43,115 nt of DNA, from assembly GCA_031275645.1 (NCBI GenBank), contig JAISOL010000002.1, positions 1 through 43,115 of the forward strand, in the 5' to 3' direction. The stretch's first letter is position 1; each line of letters starts with the position of its first letter. Positions 5,702 through 14,824 of this stretch are shown piece after piece. A model generated the notes under the pieces. That model was not told where the DNA came from and ran no database searches. It saw only the letters and a list, made by a program, of their open reading frames with translations. This stretch comes from Deltaproteobacteria bacterium (lineage in GTDB: Bacteria; Desulfobacterota; Desulfovibrionia; Desulfovibrionales; Desulfovibrionaceae). The position numbers and the translations under genes are program-made.

Positions 5702-7912
5702 TCAGGCCGCGCCTTCCTGGGGGACGGAGCGGATTACCTCGTACACGGCAGGCAAGGCGCGCAGCTTGGCCATAACCTGGTAAAGCTGCACCGTATCCCT
5801 GACCTCCACCAGCAGGTCTATTTCCGATCTTCCGTCCAGAGAGGAGCGGATATTGCCCGAACCTATATTGATGTCTTCCTTGAGCAGTATGCCGGAAACC
5901 TCGTGCAGGACGCCCTTGACGTTGCGCGAGCTTATATGGATGCGCGTGGGGAAGGGGTGCTCCGTTGAACCGTCCCAGTTCACGCTGATCAGGCGCTCCG
6001 GCTCGGCGGCCAGAATGGCCGGGCAGTCGGCCGTATGAATGGTGATGCCCCGCCCCCGGCTTATATAGCCTATAATGTGATCTCCGGGCACCGGATTGCA
6101 GCACTTGGCGAAACGGCGCAGAATACCGCTCCCTCCGGAGATCTTTATGCTTTCGGCCCTGCGTTCCTCCTCGCTTTTGGAAAAAGCGGCGCCCCCGGCC
6201 GCAGAGGGAGCCGCATCCTGAGAGACGGGGGGCGGAGGGGCGGAAAGGGCGCCCCCCTCATCCGAGGGCAGACCCAGTTGCTCTTTCATGGCGCGCAAAA
6301 CCGTCCGCGCCTGGGCCTGAGAATAGCCCACGGCCGCGTAGAGATCTTCCAGGGTCTTTACGCGGAATTCCGCGTAAAGCTGCGTCAGGTTGACCTCCTT
6401 AATCGCCTTCTGAAAATTCAGATTGTAGCGTCGGCCCTGTTTTTCCAGGATGTCGCGCCCCAGGCTGACGGCGCGGCCTCTCTCCTCCGTGCGGAGATAG
6501 TGCTGTATGCGCGACCTGGCTTTGGCGGTCTTTACGAATTTGAGCCAGTCCCTGTTGGGATGGCGGGCGGAATCAGTGATTATCTCCACGTAATCGCCGC
6601 TTTTGAGCCTGGTATTCAGAGGAACGAGGCGGCTGTTCACCTTGGCTCCGGAGCAGTTATCACCTACCTTGGAATGCACCTGATAGGCAAAATCCACCGG
6701 AGTCGCGCCTTCGGGCAGCTCTTTCACATCTCCTTGGGGAGTGAAAACATAAATTTCGTCCGTAAAAAGATCCACCCGCAAAGTGCGCAGGAATTCCAGG
6801 GAATCGTTTTCTTCCCTCTGCCAATCCAGCATTTCCCGCAGCCAGGAGAGTTGCTGCACATCCTTGGCCTTGATCTTGCCGCCTTCCTTATACAGCCAGT
6901 GGGCGGCCAGACCGTTTTCCGCCATGTAATCCATCTCTTCGGTGCGAATCTGCAATTCCATGCGCTCGCCGCGCGGTCCCGCCACCGTGGTATGCAGGCT
7001 CTGATACATATTGGCTTTGGGCACGGAAATATAATCCTTGAAACGCCCGGGAACGGGCTTCCAGGCCGAATGAGCCAGACCTAGAACATTATAGCAGTCT
7101 TTTATTTCCTGAACCACAATGCGGAAGGCGATGATGTCGTACATATCGTCCAGAGGGAGGTGCTTGGACTGCATCTTGCGGTAAATGCTGTAGTAATGCT
7201 TGATGCGCCCCTTGACCCGCGCCCGGATGGAAGCGGCGGCAATCATTTCCCGCAGGGAGGCGATCACCTCGGCGATATAGGCGGCGTCGGCGGCGCGGTG
7301 TTCTTCAATCCATTTGTCTATCTGGGCATAGACGTCAGGCCGTATATATCTGAAACTCAGGTCTTCCAGTTCCAGCTTGATGCGGTGAAGACCCAGGCGG
7401 TTGGCCAGAGGCGCGTATATATCCATGGTTTCCTGCGCGATGCTCTTCTGCTTTTCCGACTTCTGGAACTGCAGGGTGCGCATGTTGTGCAACCTGTCGG
7501 CCAGCTTTACCAGCAGCACCCTGATATCCTCGCTTGTAGCCAGAATCATCTTGCGTATGCTTTCGGCCTGCTGTTCCTCCTTGCTGTCAAAGGAAATCAG
7601 GCTGATCTTGGTGACCCCGTCCACCACGTCAGCCACTTCTTCGCCGAACTCCTCCCGCACATGTTCTATGGTGGTGCGGGTGTCCTCCACCGTATCATGC
7701 AGAAAACCGGCTATGATGCTGGTGTCGTCCAGATGCAGATCGGCCAGGGCGTCGGCCACGGCCAGAGGATGGGAAAGATAGGGCTCGCCGGAAAGGCGGG
7801 TCTGCCCGGCATGCATGGCCGCGGCAAAGACATAGGCCTTGCGTATGCCTTCCACATCCGCGTCCGGCCTGTAGGCGACGACCTTATCCAATATTTCCTG
7901 TATGCGGATCAT
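5702..7912 (-). CDS. rel: bifunctional (p)ppGpp synthetase/hydrolase, Rel/SpoT family
   Basis: The protein has 736 residues, the usual length of long RSH enzymes. It has an N-terminal HD hydrolase domain (H48, HDTVED at 72-77), a synthetase domain (RFKDYISVPK, YQSLHTTV, QIRTEEMD), a TGS domain (FTPQGDVKELPEGATPVDF), a zinc-finger/RIS region with FAKCCNPVPGD, and a C-terminal ACT domain. Both hydrolase and synthetase motifs look intact, so it should make and degrade (p)ppGpp in the cytosol. The ATG at 7912 overlaps the stop of the upstream peptide-binding protein gene as ATGA. The longer frame to 7960 lies inside that gene and adds no conserved residues. No second RSH gene is seen here. Confidence 0.95.
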   Translation of the reverse strand: MIRIQEILDKVVAYRPDADVEGIRKAYVFAAAMHAGQTRLSGEPYLSHPLAVADALADLHLDDTSIIAGFLHDTVEDTRTTIEHVREEFGEEVADVVDGVTKISLISFDSKEEQQAESIRKMILATSEDIRVLLVKLADRLHNMRTLQFQKSEKQKSIAQETMDIYAPLANRLGLHRIKLELEDLSFRYIRPDVYAQIDKWIEEHRAADAAYIAEVIASLREMIAAASIRARVKGRIKHYYSIYRKMQSKHLPLDDMYDIIAFRIVVQEIKDCYNVLGLAHSAWKPVPGRFKDYISVPKANMYQSLHTTVAGPRGERMELQIRTEEMDYMAENGLAAHWLYKEGGKIKAKDVQQLSWLREMLDWQREENDSLEFLRTLRVDLFTDEIYVFTPQGDVKELPEGATPVDFAYQVHSKVGDNCSGAKVNSRLVPLNTRLKSGDYVEIITDSARHPNRDWLKFVKTAKARSRIQHYLRTEERGRAVSLGRDILEKQGRRYNLNFQKAIKEVNLTQLYAEFRVKTLEDLYAAVGYSQAQARTVLRAMKEQLGLPSDEGGALSAPPPPVSQDAAPSAAGGAAFSKSEEERRAESIKISGGSGILRRFAKCCNPVPGDHIIGYISRGRGITIHTADCPAILAAEPERLISVNWDGSTEHPFPTRIHISSRNVKGVLHEVSGILLKEDINIGSGNIRSSLDGRSEIDLLVEVRDTVQLYQVMAKLRALPAVYEVIRSVPQEGAA

Positions 7913-9561
7913 GGCTTCAGAAGATTCCTGTAAAGTTGCCGCTCTTCCGGAACCCACCACTCGGGCAAATTGTGCTCCACGCCCAGCACCGGCACGGGAT
8001 CAAGACCCTGAAAGCGCCGGTGGACGGCGGAAAAGGCATACGGAGCATATAAAAACATATAAGGCTGCTCCTCGTGCAGAATCTCCTGAATGCGGCCATA
8101 GTATTTCTTTCGCGCTTCCTCATCAAAAGTGCTCCGCCCGGCCTCAATAAGCTCGTCCACCTCGACGTTGCTGAAGCCCACAAAGTTGAGCCCACCCTCA
8201 AAGCTGTTGGAAGAGTGCCATACACTGTGCAAATCCGGATCCAGGGTAGTGCTCCAGCCGAGAATCAGGGCGTCGAAATATCCCTTGTTCACAAAATCAT
8301 TCAGAAAGGCGGCCCACTCCACCGTACGGATATGGGCGACCACACCCAGCCTTTTGAGATGGCTCTGGATAATCACCGCTATTTTCGTGCGCTGTTCGTT
8401 CCCCTGATTCACCAGAATGGTAAACTCGAAAGGCCGTCCGTCTCTGGTCAGCAGACCGTCGGGGCCTTTGCGCCAGCCGCATTCGGCCAGCAGGGCGGAA
8501 GCGGCCTCGGGATCATGGGGATAGGGCCGGATGCCCTCGTTATAAACCCAGGACCCGGGCATATACGGGCCGATGACGGGCAGACCCTGCCCGAAAAGCA
8601 CGCCGTTTATGATGTCGTCCTTGTTCACGGCCATGGCGAAAGCCTGACGCACGCGTTTATCGCTGAACAGGGGACTGCGGAGGTTATAGCCCATAAAGAC
8701 ATAGCCCAGCCCCAGATAGCTGTAAATATTGTAGCGATCCCCGAAATCTCCCTCCCCGGTCTGGTAGACATACTGTTGCGGAGTAAGCCCGGCGGCGTCA
8801 AGCTTGCCTGCCCTGAGTTCCATGAACATGGTGGACAAATCCGGAATAAGCCGCACCACCAGACCGTCCAGGCGCGGGCGCCCCTTGAAATAGAGCTCGT
8901 TGGCCAGCAGGGTCAGGCGCGAACCCGGCTCCCAGCTTTTCAGCCTGAAGGGGCCGCTCCCCACCGGGGCACGCCTTAAGGGCGTAGTGCGCAAATCCGC
9001 GTGCTCAAGGGCATGCCTGGGCAGTATGCTCAACATCCAGCTGATCAGAGCCCGGGCGTAGGGTTTTTCATAAGTCACCTCAAAACTGCGCTCGTCCAGC
9101 CTGCGGAATTCTTTGACCCGCAGGTAGTCTCCGGCATAAGCCGTGGGCGTGGAGGGATCAATCATCAGCCTGAAAGTGAACTCCACATCGTCCACGCCCA
9201 GAGGCCGGCCATCCTCCCAAAAAAGATCCTTACGCAGGGTAAAACGCAGGCGCAGCCCATCATCAAGCACGGCGTAACTCTCGGCGGCCTCAGTTTCTAT
9301 CTCCAGATTCCTGTTATAGCGGAGCAGGCTTATATACATATGCCCGGTCACCTGAGAGGAAGCGGTATCGGAACTCAGAGGCGGAATAAGGTTGGAAGGC
9401 TCGCCCAGACTTCCCTCAATCCTGACATCGCCGTAAACCGGCGACGCCGGGGGCGCTTGCGTAGCATTCGCGGAAAAAACCCCGGCGCCGGACAGGATAA
9501 AAGCCCCCAGAACAAGGAAGCGGAGCGATCCCGACCGCGCGAAAATATTCCATCGACTCAT
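7909..9561 (-). CDS. ABC transporter substrate-binding protein, family 5 (peptide/oligopeptide type)
   Basis: The protein has 550 residues. It has a Sec-type signal peptide (Arg near the start, hydrophobic stretch at about 13-28, ANA at the end) and then a typical solute-binding family 5 (DppA/OppA-like) fold: the region around LRFTLRKDLFWEDGRPLGVDDVEF split by a linker, VGSGPFRLKSWEPG, and VRQAFAMAVNKDDI. There is no lipobox Cys, so it is a soluble periplasmic protein, probably binding peptides or a similar ligand. No permease or ATPase genes are next to it. It overlaps rel by 4 nt, so the two are translationally coupled. This pairing with rel is unusual functionally, but co-transcription looks certain. 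Confidence 0.85.
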   Translation of the reverse strand: MSRWNIFARSGSLRFLVLGAFILSGAGVFSANATQAPPASPVYGDVRIEGSLGEPSNLIPPLSSDTASSQVTGHMYISLLRYNRNLEIETEAAESYAVLDDGLRLRFTLRKDLFWEDGRPLGVDDVEFTFRLMIDPSTPTAYAGDYLRVKEFRRLDERSFEVTYEKPYARALISWMLSILPRHALEHADLRTTPLRRAPVGSGPFRLKSWEPGSRLTLLANELYFKGRPRLDGLVVRLIPDLSTMFMELRAGKLDAAGLTPQQYVYQTGEGDFGDRYNIYSYLGLGYVFMGYNLRSPLFSDKRVRQAFAMAVNKDDIINGVLFGQGLPVIGPYMPGSWVYNEGIRPYPHDPEAASALLAECGWRKGPDGLLTRDGRPFEFTILVNQGNEQRTKIAVIIQSHLKRLGVVAHIRTVEWAAFLNDFVNKGYFDALILGWSTTLDPDLHSVWHSSNSFEGGLNFVGFSNVEVDELIEAGRSTFDEEARKKYYGRIQEILHEEQPYMFLYAPYAFSAVHRRFQGLDPVPVLGVEHNLPEWWVPEERQLYRNLLKP

Positions 9562-9579
9562 AATTTAAGCTTATTTGGC

Positions 9580-9607
9580 TTGCCAATTTACAGTATTCTG
9601 CTATGTT
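9580..9607 (+). promoter_or_regulatory. putative promoter of the SNF2-family gene
   Basis: TTGCCA (9580-9585) and TATGTT (9602-9607) are separated by 16 bp in the short divergent gap between the peptide-binding protein gene and the helicase gene. Transcription would begin near 9614. Confidence 0.35.
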
Positions 9608-9627
9608 GTGCTAATATGTGATGTCCC

Positions 9628-12600
9628 GTGTTTTTACCAGCCAGAACCCAGCGCCGACTTGAACAAGTATTTGCAAAAAATACCAGAGAACCGTCCGCTT
9701 GTGAACTGACTGAATTTACGTTTCGCACTCTCTACAGGACCCGGTCAAGCACGCTTATGAACATGTCCTCCGGAAACGAACCTTCAGCCCGCGATCTTCT
9801 GTCTGACTTCGTCCAGGATGCCGTGCCCGAATATATCCTTGACGAAGCCAAAAGCATGTTCGGCGAAGGAAACGCTCTCCAGGCATCGCTCAAACGCGAC
9901 GGCGGCTATTACGAACTGTCCGGAAACATCCGGGACGAGGATTTCCAGAACTACAGCCCGAAAATTTTCATCTCCCTGGCCGAAGGCGTGGTTTCCCACA
10001 ACTGCAACTGCAACGCGGATACCTTTGCCGGCCCCTGTCTGCATGTGGCCGCCCTGGCCCTGCGCGCCGGCGAGCTGTTGAGCCTGGATGAAGAATCCGC
10101 CTCTCCGGCGACTGTGGCCCAGAACACGGAATGGCGCAACAGCTTCCGCAATCTGTTTACCGTGGAAATAGAACCGGAAGCGGGCAGACATTATCTGATC
10201 CTCCGTTTTTTTCCTGAACCGGGACGCCTGCAGGTGGAGTTTTTTCGCGCCCGCCATAATAAATCCGGACTTTCCAGCGTCCATACGGAAATAACCCTGG
10301 AACAAATTATCGCCAACCCCTCCTGGTGCGAACTTTCTCCGGAATTGCCGCATGTCGCCAAGCTCATAGGGCAGAGCATGGGTTATTTCGGGCACCGCAT
10401 CAATATACCGGACGGGCTGCTCAGCTGGTTTTTCTGGGCCGTGCGGCGCGAGCATTACCTCTTCTGGAGGGATACCAATACCTACTGCAATATATCCCCC
10501 TCCAACATAGAGCTTAAACTGCACCCCCTGCTGGATGAAAACAAATCCCTGAAGTTCAGCATATTTCTGCACTTCCACGACCTGTCCATTCAAATGCAGG
10601 AAGATAACAGCCTGCATGGGCAGATGCCCATGTGGGTGTGCTGGAAGCATTCCTTTTACCAGGCGCACACTACTATGGATACGCGTCTGATCCGCGAAAT
10701 TTCGCGACACCCCCCGGTTATACCGCAAAAGGATCTCTCGGAATTTCTGGATCGGGTCTGGACCAGGATTCCCTCTTCCGCCATCTACGGCGAAGAAGAA
10801 TTCCTCCAGAGCATAGAGCCGGTATTCATGCCCGCCGTTTACCGGCCCAAACTCTTCCTGGATGAAGAGGGCAGCCTCCTGACCATGCAGGTGCAGAATA
10901 TTTACGAAACCGCGCACGGCGAATTCGCAATTTCGGGGCCGAACCCGGATTTCCGCACCGGCAGCTACAATTTTGAGGGGAGCACCTACCTCCTGCACCG
11001 GAACTACGATGAGGAACTGACGCTCATCAATACCCTGGCCGACATGAAATTCCAGCCGCGCTCCCTGCGCCAGTGGTTTCTGGAGCAGGAAGACGCCATC
11101 AATTTCCTGCTGGACTCCTATCCCAAGCTGGTGACGCAATACCGGGTCTACGGCGAAAAGAAGCTTACCCGCTACAAAGTGCGCCTCACCCAGCCCACCA
11201 TAAACGCCGTGGTGAAAAGCAACGAAAAGGAAAAATGGTTCGATCTCAAGATCGACATCCAATACAACGGGCAAAGCGTACCCCTGGAGAAAATCTGGAA
11301 GGACTGGCTGGAAGGCAAACGCTACACCCAGCTCAAGGACGGCTCATATACCAGCCTTCCGGAAAGCTGGCTGAAAAAAATATCCCACCGCCTCCAGAGC
11401 CTGGGCCTGGACCCGGCCGATCCTCCCAAAACCTCCTTCAAGCAGTTTGAGGCTCCCGTGCTGGACAGCCTGCTGGAAGAAATACCCGGCGCCCTCACCG
11501 ATTCCTTCTGGAACTCCCTCCGGGACAAGATCCACAACTTCAAACAGATTGAACCGGTACAGGATCCCAAAGGACTTAAAGCGGAACTGCGCGCTTACCA
11601 GCGCCAGGGAGTGGCTTACCTCAACTTTCTCAACGAATACGGCTTCGGGGGCATTCTGGCGGATGAAATGGGCCTGGGCAAAACCGTGCAGACCCTGACC
11701 TTTTTGCAGTACCTGCTTGAAAAAGGCAGCAAAGGCCCCAACCTGATCATCGTGCCCACCTCGGTACTGCCCAACTGGGAGCGCGAGGCGGACAAGTTCG
11801 TGCCCGGCATGAAAAAACTGATCATCTACGGCAACAAACGCCAGGGCATGTTCAAAAAGATAGCCGCTTCCAACCTGGTGCTCACAACCTACGCGCTCCT
11901 CCGCCGGGATCTGGAGGAACTGCAGAAATTCGAATTCAATTGCATCATTCTGGATGAAGCGCAAAATATCAAAAACCCCAGCACCATTACCGCCGGTTCT
12001 GTCCGCAGCATCAACGCCCGCCTGCGTGTCTGCCTTTCGGGAACCCCCATTGAAAACAATATTTTTGAACTCTGGTCCCTCTTCGAATTTCTCATGCCCG
12101 GTTTTCTGGGCGCCCAGAGCGCCTTCCAGCGCGGAGTGGTCAAGCCCATAAAAGACGGCGACAACGACACCCTGGACTTTCTGCGCACGCGCGTAAAACC
12201 CTTTATCCTGCGCCGCACCAAGGCCGAAGTGGCCGGAGATCTGCCGCCGAAAATCGAAAACGTCACTTATTGCGGCCTGGAGGAAGAACAGGCCGAACTT
12301 TACGCTCTGCTGGCCAGAAGACTGAGGGAACAGGTGCTGACCTCGGTGGACCAGAAAGGAATGGCCAAAAGCCAGATCTCCATTCTGGACGCCCTGCTCA
12401 AACTGCGCCAAATATGCTGCCATCCGCGCCTGCTGAAAATATCCCTGCCCGGTGTGCACACCAACATTGCTTCAGGCAAATTTGACGCCTTTAAAGATAT
12501 GGTGACCGATATCGTGGAGGAGGGACACAAGGTGCTGGTCTTCTCCCAATTTGTGCACATGCTGCAAATTATACGCAGTTGGCTGCAGTTACAGGAAATT

Positions 12601-12978
12601 CCTTTCGCGTACCTGGATGGTTCCAGCAAGGATCGCTTTGAACAGGTGGATCGCTTCAACAATACGCCGTCCATCCCCATTTTTCTGATCTCCCTCAAAG
12701 CCGGTGGCACAGGGCTTAATCTGACCAGCGCCGATTACGTCATTCATTACGATCCCTGGTGGAATCCGGCGGTGGAAAACCAGGCTACCGATCGCACGCA
12801 CCGCATAGGCCAGACCAGGCAGGTTTTTTCCTACAAGCTTATTTGCCAGAATACCGTGGAGGAAAAAATACTCCAGTTGCAGGAAAAGAAAAAAGACGTC
12901 GCCGAAGCCATCATTCCCGGGCGGAGTTCTTTCAGCTCCCTCAGCCGCGATGACCTGGAAAAACTGTTCGAAGTCTGA
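9628..12978 (+). CDS. SNF2/Rad54-family DEAD-like helicase with SWIM zinc finger
   Basis: The protein has 1116 residues from a GTG at 9628; ATG codons at 9757 or 9763 are alternatives, and none has a good ribosome binding site. A SWIM zinc finger, C126-x-C128-x8-C137-x-H139, lies near the N-terminus, followed by a long middle region. The SNF2 ATPase core spans roughly 640-1110: motif I DEMGLGKT (about 679-686), motif II DEAQ, motif III LSGTPIEN, and motifs V/VI with AGGTGLNLTSADYV and QATDRTHRIGQ. Such proteins are ATP-driven DNA translocases; bacterial SWIM-SNF2 roles are poorly known (RapA-like or repair functions are guesses). It stands alone, transcribed divergently from the rel operon and convergent with gatA. 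Confidence 0.9.
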   Translation: MFLPARTQRRLEQVFAKNTREPSACELTEFTFRTLYRTRSSTLMNMSSGNEPSARDLLSDFVQDAVPEYILDEAKSMFGEGNALQASLKRDGGYYELSGNIRDEDFQNYSPKIFISLAEGVVSHNCNCNADTFAGPCLHVAALALRAGELLSLDEESASPATVAQNTEWRNSFRNLFTVEIEPEAGRHYLILRFFPEPGRLQVEFFRARHNKSGLSSVHTEITLEQIIANPSWCELSPELPHVAKLIGQSMGYFGHRINIPDGLLSWFFWAVRREHYLFWRDTNTYCNISPSNIELKLHPLLDENKSLKFSIFLHFHDLSIQMQEDNSLHGQMPMWVCWKHSFYQAHTTMDTRLIREISRHPPVIPQKDLSEFLDRVWTRIPSSAIYGEEEFLQSIEPVFMPAVYRPKLFLDEEGSLLTMQVQNIYETAHGEFAISGPNPDFRTGSYNFEGSTYLLHRNYDEELTLINTLADMKFQPRSLRQWFLEQEDAINFLLDSYPKLVTQYRVYGEKKLTRYKVRLTQPTINAVVKSNEKEKWFDLKIDIQYNGQSVPLEKIWKDWLEGKRYTQLKDGSYTSLPESWLKKISHRLQSLGLDPADPPKTSFKQFEAPVLDSLLEEIPGALTDSFWNSLRDKIHNFKQIEPVQDPKGLKAELRAYQRQGVAYLNFLNEYGFGGILADEMGLGKTVQTLTFLQYLLEKGSKGPNLIIVPTSVLPNWEREADKFVPGMKKLIIYGNKRQGMFKKIAASNLVLTTYALLRRDLEELQKFEFNCIILDEAQNIKNPSTITAGSVRSINARLRVCLSGTPIENNIFELWSLFEFLMPGFLGAQSAFQRGVVKPIKDGDNDTLDFLRTRVKPFILRRTKAEVAGDLPPKIENVTYCGLEEEQAELYALLARRLREQVLTSVDQKGMAKSQISILDALLKLRQICCHPRLLKISLPGVHTNIASGKFDAFKDMVTDIVEEGHKVLVFSQFVHMLQIIRSWLQLQEIPFAYLDGSSKDRFEQVDRFNNTPSIPIFLISLKAGGTGLNLTSADYVIHYDPWWNPAVENQATDRTHRIGQTRQVFSYKLICQNTVEEKILQLQEKKKDVAEAIIPGRSSFSSLSRDDLEKLFEV

Positions 12979-13004
12979 TCCTTTCAGAGCGCCGGCAGCC
13001 CGCG

Positions 13005-14510
13005 TCACACGCCTCCGGGCTTCCCCAGCGGCGGCAGCAGGCGCTCCACGGCGGCGGCTGTCCTGAAGAGGGCGGCTTCGTCAAAGGGCCGGCCCATAAG
13101 CTGCACGCCCACAGGCAGGCGGCTTTCATCTCCAAGCCCCGCCGGCAGGGCCAGACCGGGCAGTCCGACCAGGTTGAGGGTGACCGTAAGCAGATCCATC
13201 TTGTAAGCCAGAAGAGGGTCGTTCTCGGTAAAGCCGAAGTTCCAGGCCGTGCGGGTGCAGGTGGGAGCCAGAATCAGACGGCAGTTCTCCAGGGCGCGGT
13301 CAAAATCCCCGCGCAGCAGGCGGCGTATTTGCGCGGCCTTGCGGTAATAGGCGTCATAGTAGCCGGAGGAAAGCACAAAAGTTCCCAGCATGATGCGGCG
13401 CTGCGCCTCCGGGCCGAAGCCGGCCGAACGCGAGGCGACGTAAAGCTCGTCCAGTTCTCCGGCCTGTTCCGCCCTGCGCCCGTAACGCACGCCGTCAAAG
13501 CGGGCCAGATTGGTGCTGGCTTCGGCCGAGGACATGATATAGTAGGAAGCCACCGCGTATTTCTGGTGCGGCAGGCTCACAGGTTCCAGAACGGCCCCGG
13601 CGTCGGCCAGCTTGTCCAGCAGGCCGCGGCAGACCCGTTCCACCTCCGGGGTAAGTCCGGAATCCCAGAATTCCCGCGCCAGGCCAATTTTAAGCCCCTT
13701 CAGCGTATCTTGCGGCTCCCTTTCCCCTCCTTCCAGAGCGGCCCGCACAAAATCCTGCTCCGGAAGCCCTCCGGGGTGGAGATCCAGACGGGCGCTGGTG
13801 GCGTCCCTGGGATCCGGCCCGGCAATGACTTCGAACAGGCGGGCGCAGTCTTCAACGCTGCGGGCCAGAGGGCCGACCTGATCGAAAGAGCTGCCGAAGG
13901 CCACCACGCCGAAACGGGAAACCCGCCCGTAGGTCGGCTTCAAGCCGACACAGCCGCAGAATCCGGCAGGCAGGCGTATGGAGCCTCCGGTATCCGTACC
14001 CAGAGCGCCGAAAGCCTGAGCAGCGGCGACAGCGGCGGCGGAACCGCCGCTGGAGCCTCCGGGCACCCGCGCAAGATCCCAGGGATTGCGGGTGGGGCCA
14101 AAAGCGGAGTTTTCCGTGCCCGAACCCATAGCGAACTCGTCCAGATTATTTTTGGCAACAATCACGGCCCCGGCCTCCTTCAGACGAGAAGCCACGCCGG
14201 CGTCGTAAAAGGGAATAAAATTCTCCACGAACCTGGAAGCGCAGGTACAAGGATGCCCCTTGAGACAAATTATATCCTTGAGCATTACCGGCACTCCCCA
14301 AAGAGGCTTGTCCTCTCGCGGCCCGATCTCGTCCAGGGCCGCGGCCCTTTCCAGAGCGGATTCCTCCAGCACGCTGATACAGGCGTTCAGGTAAGGCTCG
14401 GTGGCTCTGATCCGCTCAAGGCAGGAACGGGTGAGGTCCAGCGCGCCGTATTCCCGGCGGCGCAAGCCCAGAAGAGCCCGGCTCAGGCTCATGGAACAGA
14501 GATCAGACAT
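13005..14510 (-). CDS. gatA: Asp-tRNA(Asn)/Glu-tRNA(Gln) amidotransferase subunit A
   Basis: The protein has 501 residues of the amidase-signature family. The Ser-cisSer-Lys centre is visible: the Lys in VMLKDIICLKG (about 77) and the GSSGGSAAA and GTDTGGSIRLP motifs. It hydrolyses glutamine and passes ammonia to GatB to turn Glu-tRNA(Gln) and/or Asp-tRNA(Asn) into the correct aminoacyl-tRNA. It is the last gene of a gatB-gatC-gatA operon and overlaps gatC by 8 nt. Length and motifs match a functional enzyme. Confidence 0.97.
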   Translation of the reverse strand: MSDLCSMSLSRALLGLRRREYGALDLTRSCLERIRATEPYLNACISVLEESALERAAALDEIGPREDKPLWGVPVMLKDIICLKGHPCTCASRFVENFIPFYDAGVASRLKEAGAVIVAKNNLDEFAMGSGTENSAFGPTRNPWDLARVPGGSSGGSAAAVAAAQAFGALGTDTGGSIRLPAGFCGCVGLKPTYGRVSRFGVVAFGSSFDQVGPLARSVEDCARLFEVIAGPDPRDATSARLDLHPGGLPEQDFVRAALEGGEREPQDTLKGLKIGLAREFWDSGLTPEVERVCRGLLDKLADAGAVLEPVSLPHQKYAVASYYIMSSAEASTNLARFDGVRYGRRAEQAGELDELYVASRSAGFGPEAQRRIMLGTFVLSSGYYDAYYRKAAQIRRLLRGDFDRALENCRLILAPTCTRTAWNFGFTENDPLLAYKMDLLTVTLNLVGLPGLALPAGLGDESRLPVGVQLMGRPFDEAALFRTAAAVERLLPPLGKPGGV

Positions 14511-14820
14511 GAAGCACCCTCGGCACGACGAACATTCCCTTTTCCTGTTCCGGAGCGTTGGCCAGGATCTGCTCCCGGCTGAACCCGGCTTCCAGCGGAA
14601 TATCCTGACGCGGCGCGGCGGTCAGGCTCACGGGCGAAAACAGGGGAGCAACCCCGCTCGTATCCGCCTGATTCAGGATATCCATATATTCCACAATTTG
14701 CGCCATCTGAACGGCGAAACTCCCGATTTTATCCTCGGCTTCGGCCCCGGAGAGACCGGCGGCCAGGTCCAGCCGGGCCAGGCGGCTGACATGCAGAACC
14801 GTTTCCTTACTTATCGCCAC
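14503..14820 (-). CDS. gatC: Asp-tRNA(Asn)/Glu-tRNA(Gln) amidotransferase subunit C
   Basis: The small GatC stabiliser protein has the typical start MAISKETVLHVSRLARLDL, helical segments and a conserved C-terminal region (REQILANAPE...FVVPRVL). I chose the GTG at 14820 (105 residues): its GAGG ribosome binding site is 9 nt away, whereas the ATG at 14835 has the same GAGG almost touching it. GatC wraps around GatA and links it to GatB. It lies between gatB and gatA in one operon. Confidence 0.9.
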   Translation of the reverse strand: MAISKETVLHVSRLARLDLAAGLSGAEAEDKIGSFAVQMAQIVEYMDILNQADTSGVAPLFSPVSLTAAPRQDIPLEAGFSREQILANAPEQEKGMFVVPRVLHV

Positions 14821-14824
14821 TTTT

